Assembly (NCBI RefSeq): GCF_041435095.1
Contig: NZ_CP108025.1
Location: 744,001 to 808,000 of the forward strand
Length of the DNA: 64,000 nt
Direction of reading: 5' to 3'
Source: Kitasatospora sp. NBC_00315
GTDB lineage: Bacteria; Actinomycetota; Actinomycetes; Streptomycetales; Streptomycetaceae
The first letter of the stretch is position 1. The number at the start of each line of letters is the position of its first letter. The position numbers and the translations under genes were made by a program. This document shows, in pieces, positions 1 through 7,417 of this stretch. Under the pieces are notes generated by a model that was given only the letters and a program-made list of their open reading frames with translations, ran no database searches and had not been told where the DNA came from.

Positions 1-398
1 TGGTGGACCGCTCCGCGTTCGACCGGATCATCGGCTCCGGCGGCTACATCACCGCCCCCACCGGCAGCGCACCCGAGGCGCACGCGACCCCCGTCCCCAA
101 GGAGGCCGCCGACACCGCCTTCGAACACGCCGAGTGCATCGGCTGCGGTGCCTGTGTGGCGGCCTGTCCGAACGGCTCCGCGATGCTCTTCACCTCCGCC
201 AAGGTGGTGCACCTCAACATCCTGCCGCAGGGCGCGCCCGAGCGCGCCGACCGGGTCCGCTCGATGGTCGCCCGGATGGACGACGAGGGCTTCGGCGGCT
301 GCACCAACACCGGCGAGTGCGCCACGGCCTGCCCGAAGGGCATCCCGCTGCCGAGCATCGCGGCGATGAACCGGGAGTTCCTGCGCAGCCTCGGGTGA
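1..398 (+). CDS. sdhB: Succinate dehydrogenase/fumarate reductase iron-sulfur subunit, 3' part only
   Basis: This is the C-terminal half of the iron-sulfur subunit of succinate dehydrogenase, which passes electrons from the flavoprotein to quinone at the inner face of the membrane. The gene enters from outside the window; the first complete codon is at 3. About 131 residues are visible. They contain the ferredoxin-type cluster motif [13 protein letters not shown] and a second cysteine group, [10 protein letters not shown], which bind the 4Fe-4S and 3Fe-4S centres in this family. The protein ends normally with a TGA at 396-398. The N-terminal 2Fe-2S domain and the partner subunits lie upstream, outside the window. 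The internal GTG at 3 should not be taken as a start. Confidence 0.93.
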   Translation, partial: VDRSAFDRIIGSGGYITAPTGSAPEAHATPVPKEAADTAFEHAECIGCGACVAACPNGSAMLFTSAKVVHLNILPQGAPERADRVRSMVARMDDEGFGGCTNTGECATACPKGIPLPSIAAMNREFLRSLG

Positions 399-462
399 CC
401 GGGCGCTCCGTCCCGGCTCCGGAGGCCGGGTTCCTCGCCGGGTGGGAGCGGACTCGCCGACG

Positions 463-540
463 GGTCGGCGTTCGCGGGTCGGCTGGTCGGCGTTCGCTGG
501 TCGGCTGGTCGGCTGGTCGACGTTCGCGGATCGGCGGGTC
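463..540. repeat. Degenerate GGTCGGC-based direct repeats in the gap after sdhB
   Basis: The 314-nt gap between sdhB and the next gene contains imperfect tandem copies built from GGTCGGCGTTCGC and GGTCGGCT. I see no gene in the gap. The repeat is GC-rich and looks like slippage-generated sequence. The remainder of the gap (541-712) leads to the ribosome binding site of the following gene. Confidence 0.6.
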
Positions 541-712
541 ATGAGGTCGATCATCGCGAGGGAACACGGGACGGTCGGCGGCGACCCGGCCGGCAGCCGA
601 CGATCTTCGCGTGGGACGGGGAGATCCGAGGGAATCCCCGCGAGCCGGGACGAGTCCCGCGGCGATCGGCGGCCGACGGCCGTAGGGTCGGACCTGTTCC
701 CGAGGAGGACTT

Positions 713-1288
713 ATGCGCAGCGTGACCTACTCGATGGGTGTCTCCCTCGACGGCTTCATCGTCGGGCCGAACGGCAGATTCGACTGGACGGCGCCCGACG
801 AGGAGGTCCTCCGTTTCGTCACCGACGAGATCCGGGGGATCGGCGTCTACCTGCTGGGACGACGGCTGTACGAGACGATGCTGTACTGGGAGACCGCCGA
901 TCAGGATCCGTCGCTCGACGACTCGATGCTCGAATGGGCGGCGGTCTGGAACCCGCTCCCGAAGGTGGTGTTCTCCAGCACGCTGTCGACGGTGCAGGGC
1001 GAGGCCCGCCTGGCCGTCGGTGGTCCGGCGGAGGAGATCGAGCGGTTGCGGGCCGAGCCGGGGCAGGGCGACATCGCGATCGGCGGTGCGACGCTCGCCG
1101 CCGAGGCGGCCGCGTCCGGTCTGATCGACGAGTACCGGGCCAGGGTCTACCCGGTGCTGGTCGGCGGTGGCACGCCGTTCTATCCCCAGCACGAGCGCCG
1201 GGTGGATCTCGAACTCGTCGAGACCCGCACGTTCAGCTCAGGAGTCGTCCACCTCCGCCACCGCGTGGCGCGCCGGGCCGTGCGCTAG
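713..1288 (+). CDS. Dihydrofolate reductase family protein (RibD C-terminal domain)
   Basis: A 191-residue single-domain protein of the DHFR/RibD-C fold, probably a cytosolic NADPH-dependent reductase of unknown substrate. The N-terminus has the family hallmark SLDGFIVGPNGRFDW at about residues 10-24. The central GGATLAAEAAASGLIDEYR and VYPVLVGGGTPF segments match the nucleotide-binding strands and the C-terminal sheet of RibD-like reductases. The ATG at 713 is preceded by GAGGAGG at a good distance. Such stand-alone genes are common in Streptomyces and are not the folate pathway DHFR. It appears to be monocistronic. Confidence 0.85.
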   Translation: MRSVTYSMGVSLDGFIVGPNGRFDWTAPDEEVLRFVTDEIRGIGVYLLGRRLYETMLYWETADQDPSLDDSMLEWAAVWNPLPKVVFSSTLSTVQGEARLAVGGPAEEIERLRAEPGQGDIAIGGATLAAEAAASGLIDEYRARVYPVLVGGGTPFYPQHERRVDLELVETRTFSSGVVHLRHRVARRAVR

Positions 1289-1350
1289 ACGTCGCCGATG
1301 CGCGGGCAGGTGAGCGACGACGCCGCTCGGACGGCCGCCGCGCTGACCGC

Positions 1351-1617
1351 AGCACCACCTTCCCGGTGACGGCGGTGACGCTCAGGCCGAAGCAGATCGC
1401 GAACGCCGGTAGGGAGTACAGCGACGTCAACACCGAGGTGTCCGCGTCCGGCCGGCGCGTCTGCGGCGTGACCGGCACGACGGCCCAGGTGATCCTTCCC
1501 GACGAGACGCAGGCCAAGCAGGTCAAGGTGACCGGCGGGGTCGACCACGGCACGCTGAACATCTGCGACAGGCCCACCGTCCAGCCGTTCCAGGGCGTCC
1601 CGGGCGCCAACGGCTGA
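1351..1617 (+). pseudogene. Probable 3' remnant of a lost gene
   Basis: Codons from about 1351 to a TGA at 1615-1617 read as plausible protein (..STTFPVTAVTLRPKQIAN.. to ..VQPFQGVPGANG), with polar composition and two cysteines unlike the Arg/Pro-rich noise around it. No credible start or ribosome binding site precedes it, and the coding look stops abruptly upstream, just after the reductase gene. I read it as the tail of a secreted or lipoprotein gene truncated by deletion. I do not recognise the family. It could also be a chance open frame. Confidence 0.3.
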
Positions 1618-1946
1618 GCTCGCGGAGGGCGGCCGCCTCCCGCCCGGTCCCGGCCGCGCGGATCGGACGGACGGCGAGGACTGACAGCGAGGACGGGACC
1701 GGCCGACGGCGGACCGCAAGGACGGCACCGGTGGGGACGAGGCCGGTAAGGACGGGCCCGGCGAACGCCGAGGACCGCACCGGCGGCCGCGGGGCCGTTC
1801 CGGTGGTTGTCGGCCGCCGGCGGCATGTCCGCCGGAGCGGGCTCCCGGCTCCGTGGTGGGCTGGTGCGGTTCACCGCCGCACCGACGCGTTCATCCGCAG
1901 GAGCGGGTGCCGGAGCTGGCTCACCACGAGACCGGGAGAGAACCGA
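1618..1946. other. Non-coding stretch
   Basis: About 330 nt of low-complexity GC-rich sequence with many GGACGG and GGCGAGGAC-like fragments. No gene or clear hairpin was found. Only the last 20 nt carry a recognisable signal, the ribosome binding site of the next gene. Confidence 0.5.
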
Positions 1947-2246
1947 ATGTCCGACGTCGCACTGCTCGCCAGGATCGAAGCCAAGCCGGAGTACGCCGAC
2001 ACCGTGGCCGCGATGCTCCGGGACGCGGTGGATCTGGCCCGGCAGGAGAGCGGAACCATCACCTGGTTCGCGTTCCGCGAGGACGCCACCACCTTCGGTA
2101 TCTTCGACACCTTCGCCGACGACCAGGGCCGCGACGCCCATCTCCAGGGCCGGATCGCCCAGGCCCTGATGGCCGTCGCGACCAGCCACCTGGCCTCGCC
2201 GCCCGACATCCGCAAGGTCGGCGTCCTGGCGAGCAAGCTTCCCTGA
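1947..2246 (+). CDS. Antibiotic biosynthesis monooxygenase (ABM) domain protein
   Basis: A 99-residue protein of the ABM ferredoxin-like alpha+beta barrel family. It has the usual order: an N-terminal strand (ALLARIEAKPEYADTV), a helix over VAAMLRDAVDLARQESG, then TITWFAFREDATTFGIFDTFADD and a C-terminal helix. Members act as small cofactor-free monooxygenases, quinone modifiers or simple stress proteins; nothing nearby fixes the substrate. The ATG at 1947 follows a GGGAGAG ribosome binding site. A longer in-frame reading upstream is rejected because it lacks a ribosome binding site and has noise-like composition. Confidence 0.85.
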   Translation: MSDVALLARIEAKPEYADTVAAMLRDAVDLARQESGTITWFAFREDATTFGIFDTFADDQGRDAHLQGRIAQALMAVATSHLASPPDIRKVGVLASKLP

Positions 2247-2253
2247 CGCCCGA

Positions 2254-2297
2254 CCGGCCCCGGTATCGGCCGGCCCCGGTATCGGCCGGCCCCGGTC
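2254..2297. repeat. 16-bp tandem repeat in the gap before the Mrr-TerD gene
   Basis: Nearly three copies of a 16-bp unit, CGGCCGGCCCCGGTAT, lie directly downstream of the ABM stop codon. The rest of the gap (2298-2590) has no gene. A possible promoter lies near 2491-2518, with TTGGCC followed by TATTCT at a rather long 19-nt spacing, upstream of the nuclease gene. Confidence 0.55.
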
Positions 2298-2590
2298 CCG
2301 ACCGCCCCGCCACCGGCCGGGCCCGCCCCGGGGCCGGAGCGACGCCACCGAACCCGGCAGCGGCGCCCCCGGTCTCCTTCGCCCACGAAGGGGCGGTGCC
2401 CCGCCGGTCACGTACACCCCGGCCACGGACCGGATCACGCCGTCACGCCGTCAGCCGGCGGCGCCCCCGCGGCGGCGCGGGCCGCGACTTGGCCGATTCA
2501 CCCGTCCACGTTCTATTCTGTCCCGCGCGGCCAGTGCGCGGCCGGGCGGCCGACGGGGGCGAGGGGCGGCCGTGGACCGAAGGGGTGGAC

Positions 2591-4744
2591 GTGGCGGGGC
2601 GGCGGAACAGCGGAGTGCTGGCGGTCTGGGCGGAGGCGCAGCGACAGCAGCAGCGCCGCGAGGAGGCCCGATGGCGGGCGCAGGCCGCCGAACAGCGCCG
2701 GCAGGAGCGCGAGTCGCGGGAGGCGCAGCGGACGGCCGCCCGCGGTGAGCGGGAGGAACTGAAGGCGTACCAGCAGTCCCGGGAGGCCGAGGTGGCCCGC
2801 CGGACGGCTGAACTCGACTCCCGGGTGGTGGAGTTGCGAGAGGTGCTGCGCTCCGGCCTGGAGCAGCCGGCGTTCCGTCCGACGGCGCTGCTGGATTCCC
2901 GTACGCCGCCGCCGTTCGAGCCCGGCCGGCTCGGGGTACCCGTCCCGATGCCCGACCAGGCGGCGTACCACGTCCAACCGCCGACCGCCGCCCAGGCCGT
3001 CGACCCGGCGATCCGGCGCCAGTACGAGGCCTACCTCGCGCAGGCGCGGACCCGCTTCGAGCAGGACTGGTACCGGGCGCAGGCGGCCGAGGCGGAGCGG
3101 CAGCGCCAGCTCGCCGAGTACCACGGGCAGTACCTGGCCTGGGTGGCGGACCACCGCCGGCAGGACGACGAACGTACCGCCGGTACCAGGGAGTTGCTGG
3201 ATCGCCTGCGCCGGGGTGAGGCGGAGGCGGTGCAGGAGTACTTCACGGCGGTGCTCTACGCGTCCGCGCGGTGGCCGGAGGGCTTCCCGCACAATCTGGT
3301 GGCGGCCTGGGAGGCGTCGAGCCGGCAGCTGGTGGTGAACTGGGAGCTGCCGGGCGCCGACGTGGTACCGGCGAGCTCCCGGGTGCGGTACGTCAAGTCG
3401 GACGACCGCGAGGCGGAGGTGGCACGGCCGGCGGCCGAGCGCAGGACGCTGTACCGGGAGGTGCTGGCACAGAGCGGCCTGCGGGTGGTCACCGAGCTGT
3501 TCCGGGCGGACGCCGACGGGTTGTTGGCGTCGGTCGTGCTGAACGGTTTCGTGCACGGCATCGATCCGGCGACCGGACGCGAGGCGGAGCGCTTCCTGCT
3601 GACCGTCACGGTGTCGCGGGCGGAGTTCTCGGCGCTCTCACTGGACCGGGTGGCGGCCGTGGAGTGCCTGCAGGGCCTCGGCGGGAAGCTCTCGGCCCGC
3701 CCGGAGCGGCTGGACGAGGTGAAGCCGGACCGGCTGCCCGAGACGGTCGGCGTCAGTCTGGCGGGGCAGGGCGGCGAGGACGAGCCGGACCTCTTCGAGA
3801 TGGATCCGATCGAGTTCGAGGAGCTGATCGCCGAGCTGTTCCGGGCGCGCGGCTACCGGGTGATGACGACGGCCCGCAGCGGCGACGCCGGGGTGGACGT
3901 GGTCGCCGACGACCTGGATCCGGTGACGGGCGGCCGGATCGTCATCCAGGCCAAGCGCTACCGCTCGACGGTCTCCCCCACGGCCGTCCGGGATCTGCAC
4001 AGCACGGTGCAGCACCACGGCGCGATCAAGGGCATCCTGGTCACGACCGCGGGCTTCGGGCCCGGCTCGTACGACTACATCGCCAACAAGCCGCTCAGCC
4101 TGGTGAGCGGACCGGAGCTGGTCGAGCTGCTCGCCGAGCACGGGCTGCGCGGGCGGCTCGGTCCGGCCCCGCGGGCCGCGGCGGCCGCGCCGGAGGCCGG
4201 GTCCGTCGGGGCCGCTGCCGCGCCGGGCGCCGCGGGGCGGCTGGAGATCAGCTGGCAGAGCCGGACGGTGGCCGGGGACGCGGTCGAGCTGGACGTGTCG
4301 GCCTTCCTCTGCGCGGCCGGCCGGGTGCTGAGCGACGAGCACTTCGTCTTCTTCAACAATCCGCAGGACCCGGACGGCGCCGTGCAGTTGCACCCGACCC
4401 GCTCGGTGGCCGGGCAGCCGGCCCGGGGTGCGGCGCTGAGCGTCGACCTGGCCCGGATCGCGGCGGGCGTGGACGAGGTGGTGATCGCCGTCTCGACCGA
4501 GGAGGAGGCGGCGCCGGCCCTGCCACTGGGGTACGTGCACGGGCTCACGGTGCGGGCGGCGCTCGGGGCCGGGGCGAGCGGTCCGGACGCCTGGGAGGGC
4601 GCCACAGCCGGGATCCCGGACAGTGCGATGGCGATCGGCTCGATCCGCCGCTCGGGCGGCGGCTGGCACTTCGAGGCCGCGCCCTGCCCGGTGCGCGGCG
4701 GGCTGGCGGGCCTGGCCGCCCGGTGGGGCGTCTCGGTGGAGTGA
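2591..4744 (+). CDS. Coiled-coil/Mrr-type restriction endonuclease/TerD fusion protein
   Basis: A 717-residue three-part protein. Residues about 10-95 are a Glu/Arg/Gln-rich coiled coil. Residues about 402-520 form a PD-(D/E)XK nuclease domain of the Mrr_cat type: MDPIEFEELIAELFRARGY leads into D436 (SGDAGVDVV) and Q453-x-K455 (IQAKRY), the catalytic signature. Residues 551-717 are a TerD-like domain, with strands around ISWQSR, ELDVSAF, FVFFNNPQDPDGAV and VVIAVST. TerD domains are calcium-binding beta sandwiches tied to tellurite and phage stress responses; Mrr enzymes cut DNA, often modified DNA. The nuclease is probably cytosolic and guided or regulated by the TerD part (inference). The GTG at 2591 is chosen because AAGGGG lies 6 nt upstream; the in-frame GTG at 2585 is too close. 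No methylase or ter genes flank it. Confidence 0.88.
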   Translation: MAGRRNSGVLAVWAEAQRQQQRREEARWRAQAAEQRRQERESREAQRTAARGEREELKAYQQSREAEVARRTAELDSRVVELREVLRSGLEQPAFRPTALLDSRTPPPFEPGRLGVPVPMPDQAAYHVQPPTAAQAVDPAIRRQYEAYLAQARTRFEQDWYRAQAAEAERQRQLAEYHGQYLAWVADHRRQDDERTAGTRELLDRLRRGEAEAVQEYFTAVLYASARWPEGFPHNLVAAWEASSRQLVVNWELPGADVVPASSRVRYVKSDDREAEVARPAAERRTLYREVLAQSGLRVVTELFRADADGLLASVVLNGFVHGIDPATGREAERFLLTVTVSRAEFSALSLDRVAAVECLQGLGGKLSARPERLDEVKPDRLPETVGVSLAGQGGEDEPDLFEMDPIEFEELIAELFRARGYRVMTTARSGDAGVDVVADDLDPVTGGRIVIQAKRYRSTVSPTAVRDLHSTVQHHGAIKGILVTTAGFGPGSYDYIANKPLSLVSGPELVELLAEHGLRGRLGPAPRAAAAAPEAGSVGAAAAPGAAGRLEISWQSRTVAGDAVELDVSAFLCAAGRVLSDEHFVFFNNPQDPDGAVQLHPTRSVAGQPARGAALSVDLARIAAGVDEVVIAVSTEEEAAPALPLGYVHGLTVRAALGAGASGPDAWEGATAGIPDSAMAIGSIRRSGGGWHFEAAPCPVRGGLAGLAARWGVSVE

Positions 4745-4826
4745 CGCGCCCCGGGTTGGAGCGTCTCGGTCGAGCGACGCGACCCGGGTGGGGCGGCCGG
4801 AGCCGGAGCCCCACCCGGGCGCGGGG

Positions 4827-5474
4827 TCAGCAGCCGCTGAGCAGCGAGGTGAGGGCGCTCTTCTCGGCGCTGTCGACGGTCAGGCCGTAGTAGTACTTCA
4901 CCTGCACCCAGGCACGGCTGTAGGTGCACCGGTACGAGGTCTGCGGCAGCCAGTTGGCCGGGTCCTGGTCGCCCTTGCTGCGGTTGGAGGAGGCCGACAC
5001 GGCGATCAGCTGGGGGCGGGTCAGGTCGTTGGCGAAGGCCTGCCGCTGCGCGGTGGTCCACGCCCAGGCGCCGGAGCGCCACGCCTCGGCAAGCGGGACG
5101 AGGTGGTCGATGTCGAAGCCCGACGCGGTGGTGGTGGTCGCATTGTCGTAGGCGGAGGTCCAACTGCCGCTGACGGCCGCACAGGCGGAGCTGGTGACCA
5201 CGTTGCTGCCGTCGCGCTTCAGCACGGTCTCGCGGGTGTCGCAGGTGCCGGAGATGGTGATCCAGTGCGGGAACAGCGTCCGGTCGTACGTGGTGGTGTG
5301 GGAGTCGGCAGCCACGGTGAGGGCGGCCAGGTAGGTGCGGGCGGTCGCGGCCGACACGGGCGTCGGAAGGGCGGCCTGCGCGCTGCCGGCGCCGGTCAGC
5401 AGGGTGGTGGCGGCGAGCAGGAGGGCGCCGAGGGCGGCCACCAGGGCACGGCGGAGCGAGCGTATCGCGGGCAT
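4827..5474 (-). CDS. Secreted HNH-family endonuclease (DUF1524/GmrSD C-terminal type)
   Basis: A 215-residue exported protein. Residues 1-34 are a signal peptide ending in AGSAQA. The mature part contains the HNH core, DIDHLVPLAEAWRSGA with D123 and H124, followed by the Asn/Lys element SNRSKGDQDPANWLP. Four or more cysteines could form disulfides outside the cell. Streptomycetes commonly secrete such non-specific nucleases for phosphate scavenging or during developmental DNA breakdown. The ATG at 5474 follows CTGGAG. It converges with the Mrr-TerD gene, 82 nt away, with no obvious functional link. Confidence 0.88.
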   Translation of the reverse strand: MPAIRSLRRALVAALGALLLAATTLLTGAGSAQAALPTPVSAATARTYLAALTVAADSHTTTYDRTLFPHWITISGTCDTRETVLKRDGSNVVTSSACAAVSGSWTSAYDNATTTTASGFDIDHLVPLAEAWRSGAWAWTTAQRQAFANDLTRPQLIAVSASSNRSKGDQDPANWLPQTSYRCTYSRAWVQVKYYYGLTVDSAEKSALTSLLSGC

Positions 5475-5700
5475 GCGGAACTCCAGGGGGTGCGGCAGGA
5501 CATGCTGAGGAGCCCGGGCTCAGGCACCGCCCGGGTGAACAACCAGCTTGCCGCTTCAGGGGTTTACGCGGGTAGACCCTGGAGGTTAACTTTTGACCGC
5601 TCCTCAACAATGAAGTGTGTGGGAGGCGGTGGGCATCCGGCCCCCGGCGGTTCCGGCCCACGGCCGGGGGCGCGCCGCTTTCCCGGCCGACGGGACGGCC
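5475..5700. other. Upstream region of the secreted nuclease
   Basis: The promoter of the minus-strand nuclease must lie here, in a comparatively A/T-rich patch at 5560-5615 (GGTTTACGCGGG, TTAACTTTTGACC, CCTCAACAATGAAG). I could not settle a specific promoter. No gene is visible. Confidence 0.4.
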
Positions 5701-5808
5701 GGCGGCACGACCGGCGGCGCGACCGGCGGGACGGCCGGCGGGACGGCCGGCGAGGCGGCCGGCGAGGCGGCCGGCGAGGCGGCCGGCGAGGCGGCCGGCG
5801 AGGCGGCC
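5701..5808. repeat. Nine-unit 12-bp minisatellite next to the HxlR stop codon
   Basis: Exactly nine 12-bp units span 108 nt. The five units at 5749-5808 are perfect copies of GGCGAGGCGGCC, and the four at 5701-5748 are variants (GGCGGCACGACC and similar). The array ends 7 nt short of the regulator's stop codon at 5816-5818. Because the unit is a multiple of three, all frames stay open across it on the minus strand; one would encode AASP repeats. Confidence 0.85.
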
Positions 5809-5815
5809 GGCGGCG

Positions 5816-6289
5816 TCAGTCCCCGGTCGGCCGGGTGCGCAGCGAACCACCCGGTAGCACCGCGACGTCCGACGGCGCGCACACCTCGGAGTCGTCCGTG
5901 ACGACGGCGGCGACCACGGGCCGGCCCGACCTGCGGTCCACCAGCCGGACCGGCGGCCCGTCACTGTCGGCGAGGTAGCGGTCCCCCCACTGCATGAGCC
6001 CGACCATCACGGGGTAGAGCCCCCAGGCCTTCTCGGTGGGCAGGTACTCGTACCGTTCGCGCCCGGCGCCCTCGCGGTAGGGCACCCGGTCGAGCAGGCC
6101 GTCGTCCACCATCTCGTTCAGGCGCCGGCTCAGCACCGAACGCGAGACCCCCAGGTGCTGCTGGAGGTCCTCGAAGCGCCGTACGTCGTTGAACGCCTCC
6201 CGGAGCACGGCCATCGCCCACTGCTTGCCGATGACGTCGAGCGCCCGGAGCACCGAGCAGTTTCCCAGGTCGACCGTCGTCCATTCCAC
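5816..6289 (-). CDS. HxlR-family winged-helix transcriptional regulator
   Basis: A 157-residue regulator. Residues about 8-105 are the HxlR/MarR-like winged helix: C11SVLRALDVIGKQWAMAVLREAF, the recognition region around GVSRSVLSRRLNEMV, and the wing RVPYREGAGRERYEYLPTEK. The remaining 50 residues are a variable tail. HxlR proteins bind as dimers and often respond to quinones, aldehydes or thiol stress. The gene is divergent from the enoyl-CoA hydratase gene with an 88-nt intergenic region holding two similar inverted repeats, so it very likely controls itself and that gene. The ATG is at 6289-6287. Confidence 0.9.
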   Translation of the reverse strand: MEWTTVDLGNCSVLRALDVIGKQWAMAVLREAFNDVRRFEDLQQHLGVSRSVLSRRLNEMVDDGLLDRVPYREGAGRERYEYLPTEKAWGLYPVMVGLMQWGDRYLADSDGPPVRLVDRRSGRPVVAAVVTDDSEVCAPSDVAVLPGGSLRTRPTGD

Positions 6290-6308
6290 GAACGGAGTCT
6301 AGCCCGCT

Positions 6309-6359
6309 TGAGTTCGGATCGAGAACTCAGCTACGGTCTGAGTTCTCATCAAGAACCCT
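6309..6359. promoter_or_regulatory. Paired operators for the divergent HxlR regulator
   Basis: A perfect inverted repeat TGAGTTC-N7-GAACTCA occupies 6309-6329. A second copy, TGAGTTC-N7-GAACCCT, starts exactly 30 bp later at 6339. A plausible plus-strand promoter (TTGAGT at 6308-6313, TACGGT at 6332-6337, 18-nt spacer) is embedded in them, so binding would block the hydratase promoter. The equal spacing, about three helical turns, suggests two dimers on the same face. Confidence 0.7.
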
Positions 6360-6377
6360 GCCGAGGAGAACTTCCGC

Positions 6378-7214
6378 ATGTCCTACGACGGATACCGCAC
6401 GCTCGACGTCCGACTGGACGACGGGGTCGCCTTCGTGACGATCGACCACCCGCCGTTCAACCTCCTCGACCGGCACCTCGCCGCCGACCTCGACCGGCTG
6501 CACGGCGCCCTGAGCGAGGACGCGAGCGTGCGGGTCGTGGTCGTCGGGAGCGCCGATCCGGACTTCTTCCTCGCCCACGGCGACATGACCCTCGCCCTCG
6601 ATCCGGGCCTGGTCGAGCAACTGGCACTGGCGGCCCCCGGAGCGCTCACCCCCGGGCAGGACCTGCACGAGCGGTTCCGCACCCTGCCGCAGATCACCAT
6701 CGGCAAGCTGGCCGGCCGCGCACGCGGCGGCGGCGCCGAGTTCCTGCTCGCCCTCGACATGCGCTTCGCCGCCGTCGGGCGGGCCCGGCTCGGACTCCCG
6801 GAGGTCAGCCTGGGAATGATCCCCGGCGGAGGCGGCACCCAGTACCTGCCCCGGCTGACGGGCCGGGCCCGCGCGCTGGAGATCATCCTCGGCTCGGAGG
6901 GTTTCGACGCCGAGACGGCCGAGCGCTACGGCTGGGTCAACCGGGCCCTGCCCGCCGACGAGCTGGACGGGTTCGTGGAGCGCCTGGCACTGCGGATCGC
7001 CCGCTACCCCGCCGCCGCGCTCCGGGCGGCCAAGCTGGCCGTCGAGGCCTCGGAACTGCCCCTGCGCGAGGGCCTGATGGTCGAGAGCGGGTTGATCCAG
7101 CAGGTGTTCTCCGCTCCGGAGACCACCCGGCTGGTCCGGGACGCCCTCGCCGCCGGGGCCCAGACCAGGGCGGGCGAGCTGGAGCTGGAGGGACTGCTCG
7201 CCGCCAGCCGGTAG
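6378..7214 (+). CDS. Enoyl-CoA hydratase/isomerase family protein
   Basis: A 278-residue crotonase-superfamily enzyme of the cytosol. It shows the oxyanion-hole loop GRARGGGAEFLLALDMRFAA and the second loop PEVSLGMIPGGGGTQYLPRL, followed by the typical C-terminal trimerisation helices. The N-terminal DHPPFNLLD is also characteristic. Hydration of an enoyl-CoA is the default activity, but the superfamily also includes isomerases and hydrolases. The ATG at 6378 follows GAGGAG. The gene stands alone under the HxlR operators, so the substrate may be an aromatic or reactive compound sensed by that regulator (inference). Confidence 0.85.
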   Translation: MSYDGYRTLDVRLDDGVAFVTIDHPPFNLLDRHLAADLDRLHGALSEDASVRVVVVGSADPDFFLAHGDMTLALDPGLVEQLALAAPGALTPGQDLHERFRTLPQITIGKLAGRARGGGAEFLLALDMRFAAVGRARLGLPEVSLGMIPGGGGTQYLPRLTGRARALEIILGSEGFDAETAERYGWVNRALPADELDGFVERLALRIARYPAAALRAAKLAVEASELPLREGLMVESGLIQQVFSAPETTRLVRDALAAGAQTRAGELELEGLLAASR

Positions 7215-7362
7215 CCCGCCACCCGGGACGCCGAGGACACGCCGGGACCGCAGGCCATACGGACCGGCCGGACCGGGCGGGCGGGGCGGGCGGGGCGGCC
7301 CGCCTGGTCCGCCGGGACCGCCGGGACCGCCGGGACCGGCCGGTGTCCGGCACCGAACGCGA

Positions 7363-7397
7363 CGCGCCCCGCACGGCGGTGGGCCGGGCGGGGCGCG
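7363..7397. terminator. Hairpin between convergent genes
   Basis: CGCGCCCCGC and GCGGGGCGCG form a perfect 10-bp stem around a 15-nt loop, between the hydratase (plus) and efeU (minus). It could terminate both. Just upstream, 7300-7340 carries a run of CCGCCGGGA copies. Confidence 0.55.
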
Positions 7398-7417
7398 GAG
7401 CGCGAGCTGCGGGAGCG

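Noticed and set aside
1853..2590. An N-terminal extension of the Mrr-TerD gene overlapping the ABM gene
   Set aside because: The extension is in a shadow frame of the ABM gene and has Arg/Pro-rich noise composition. The GTG at 2591 has a proper ribosome binding site.
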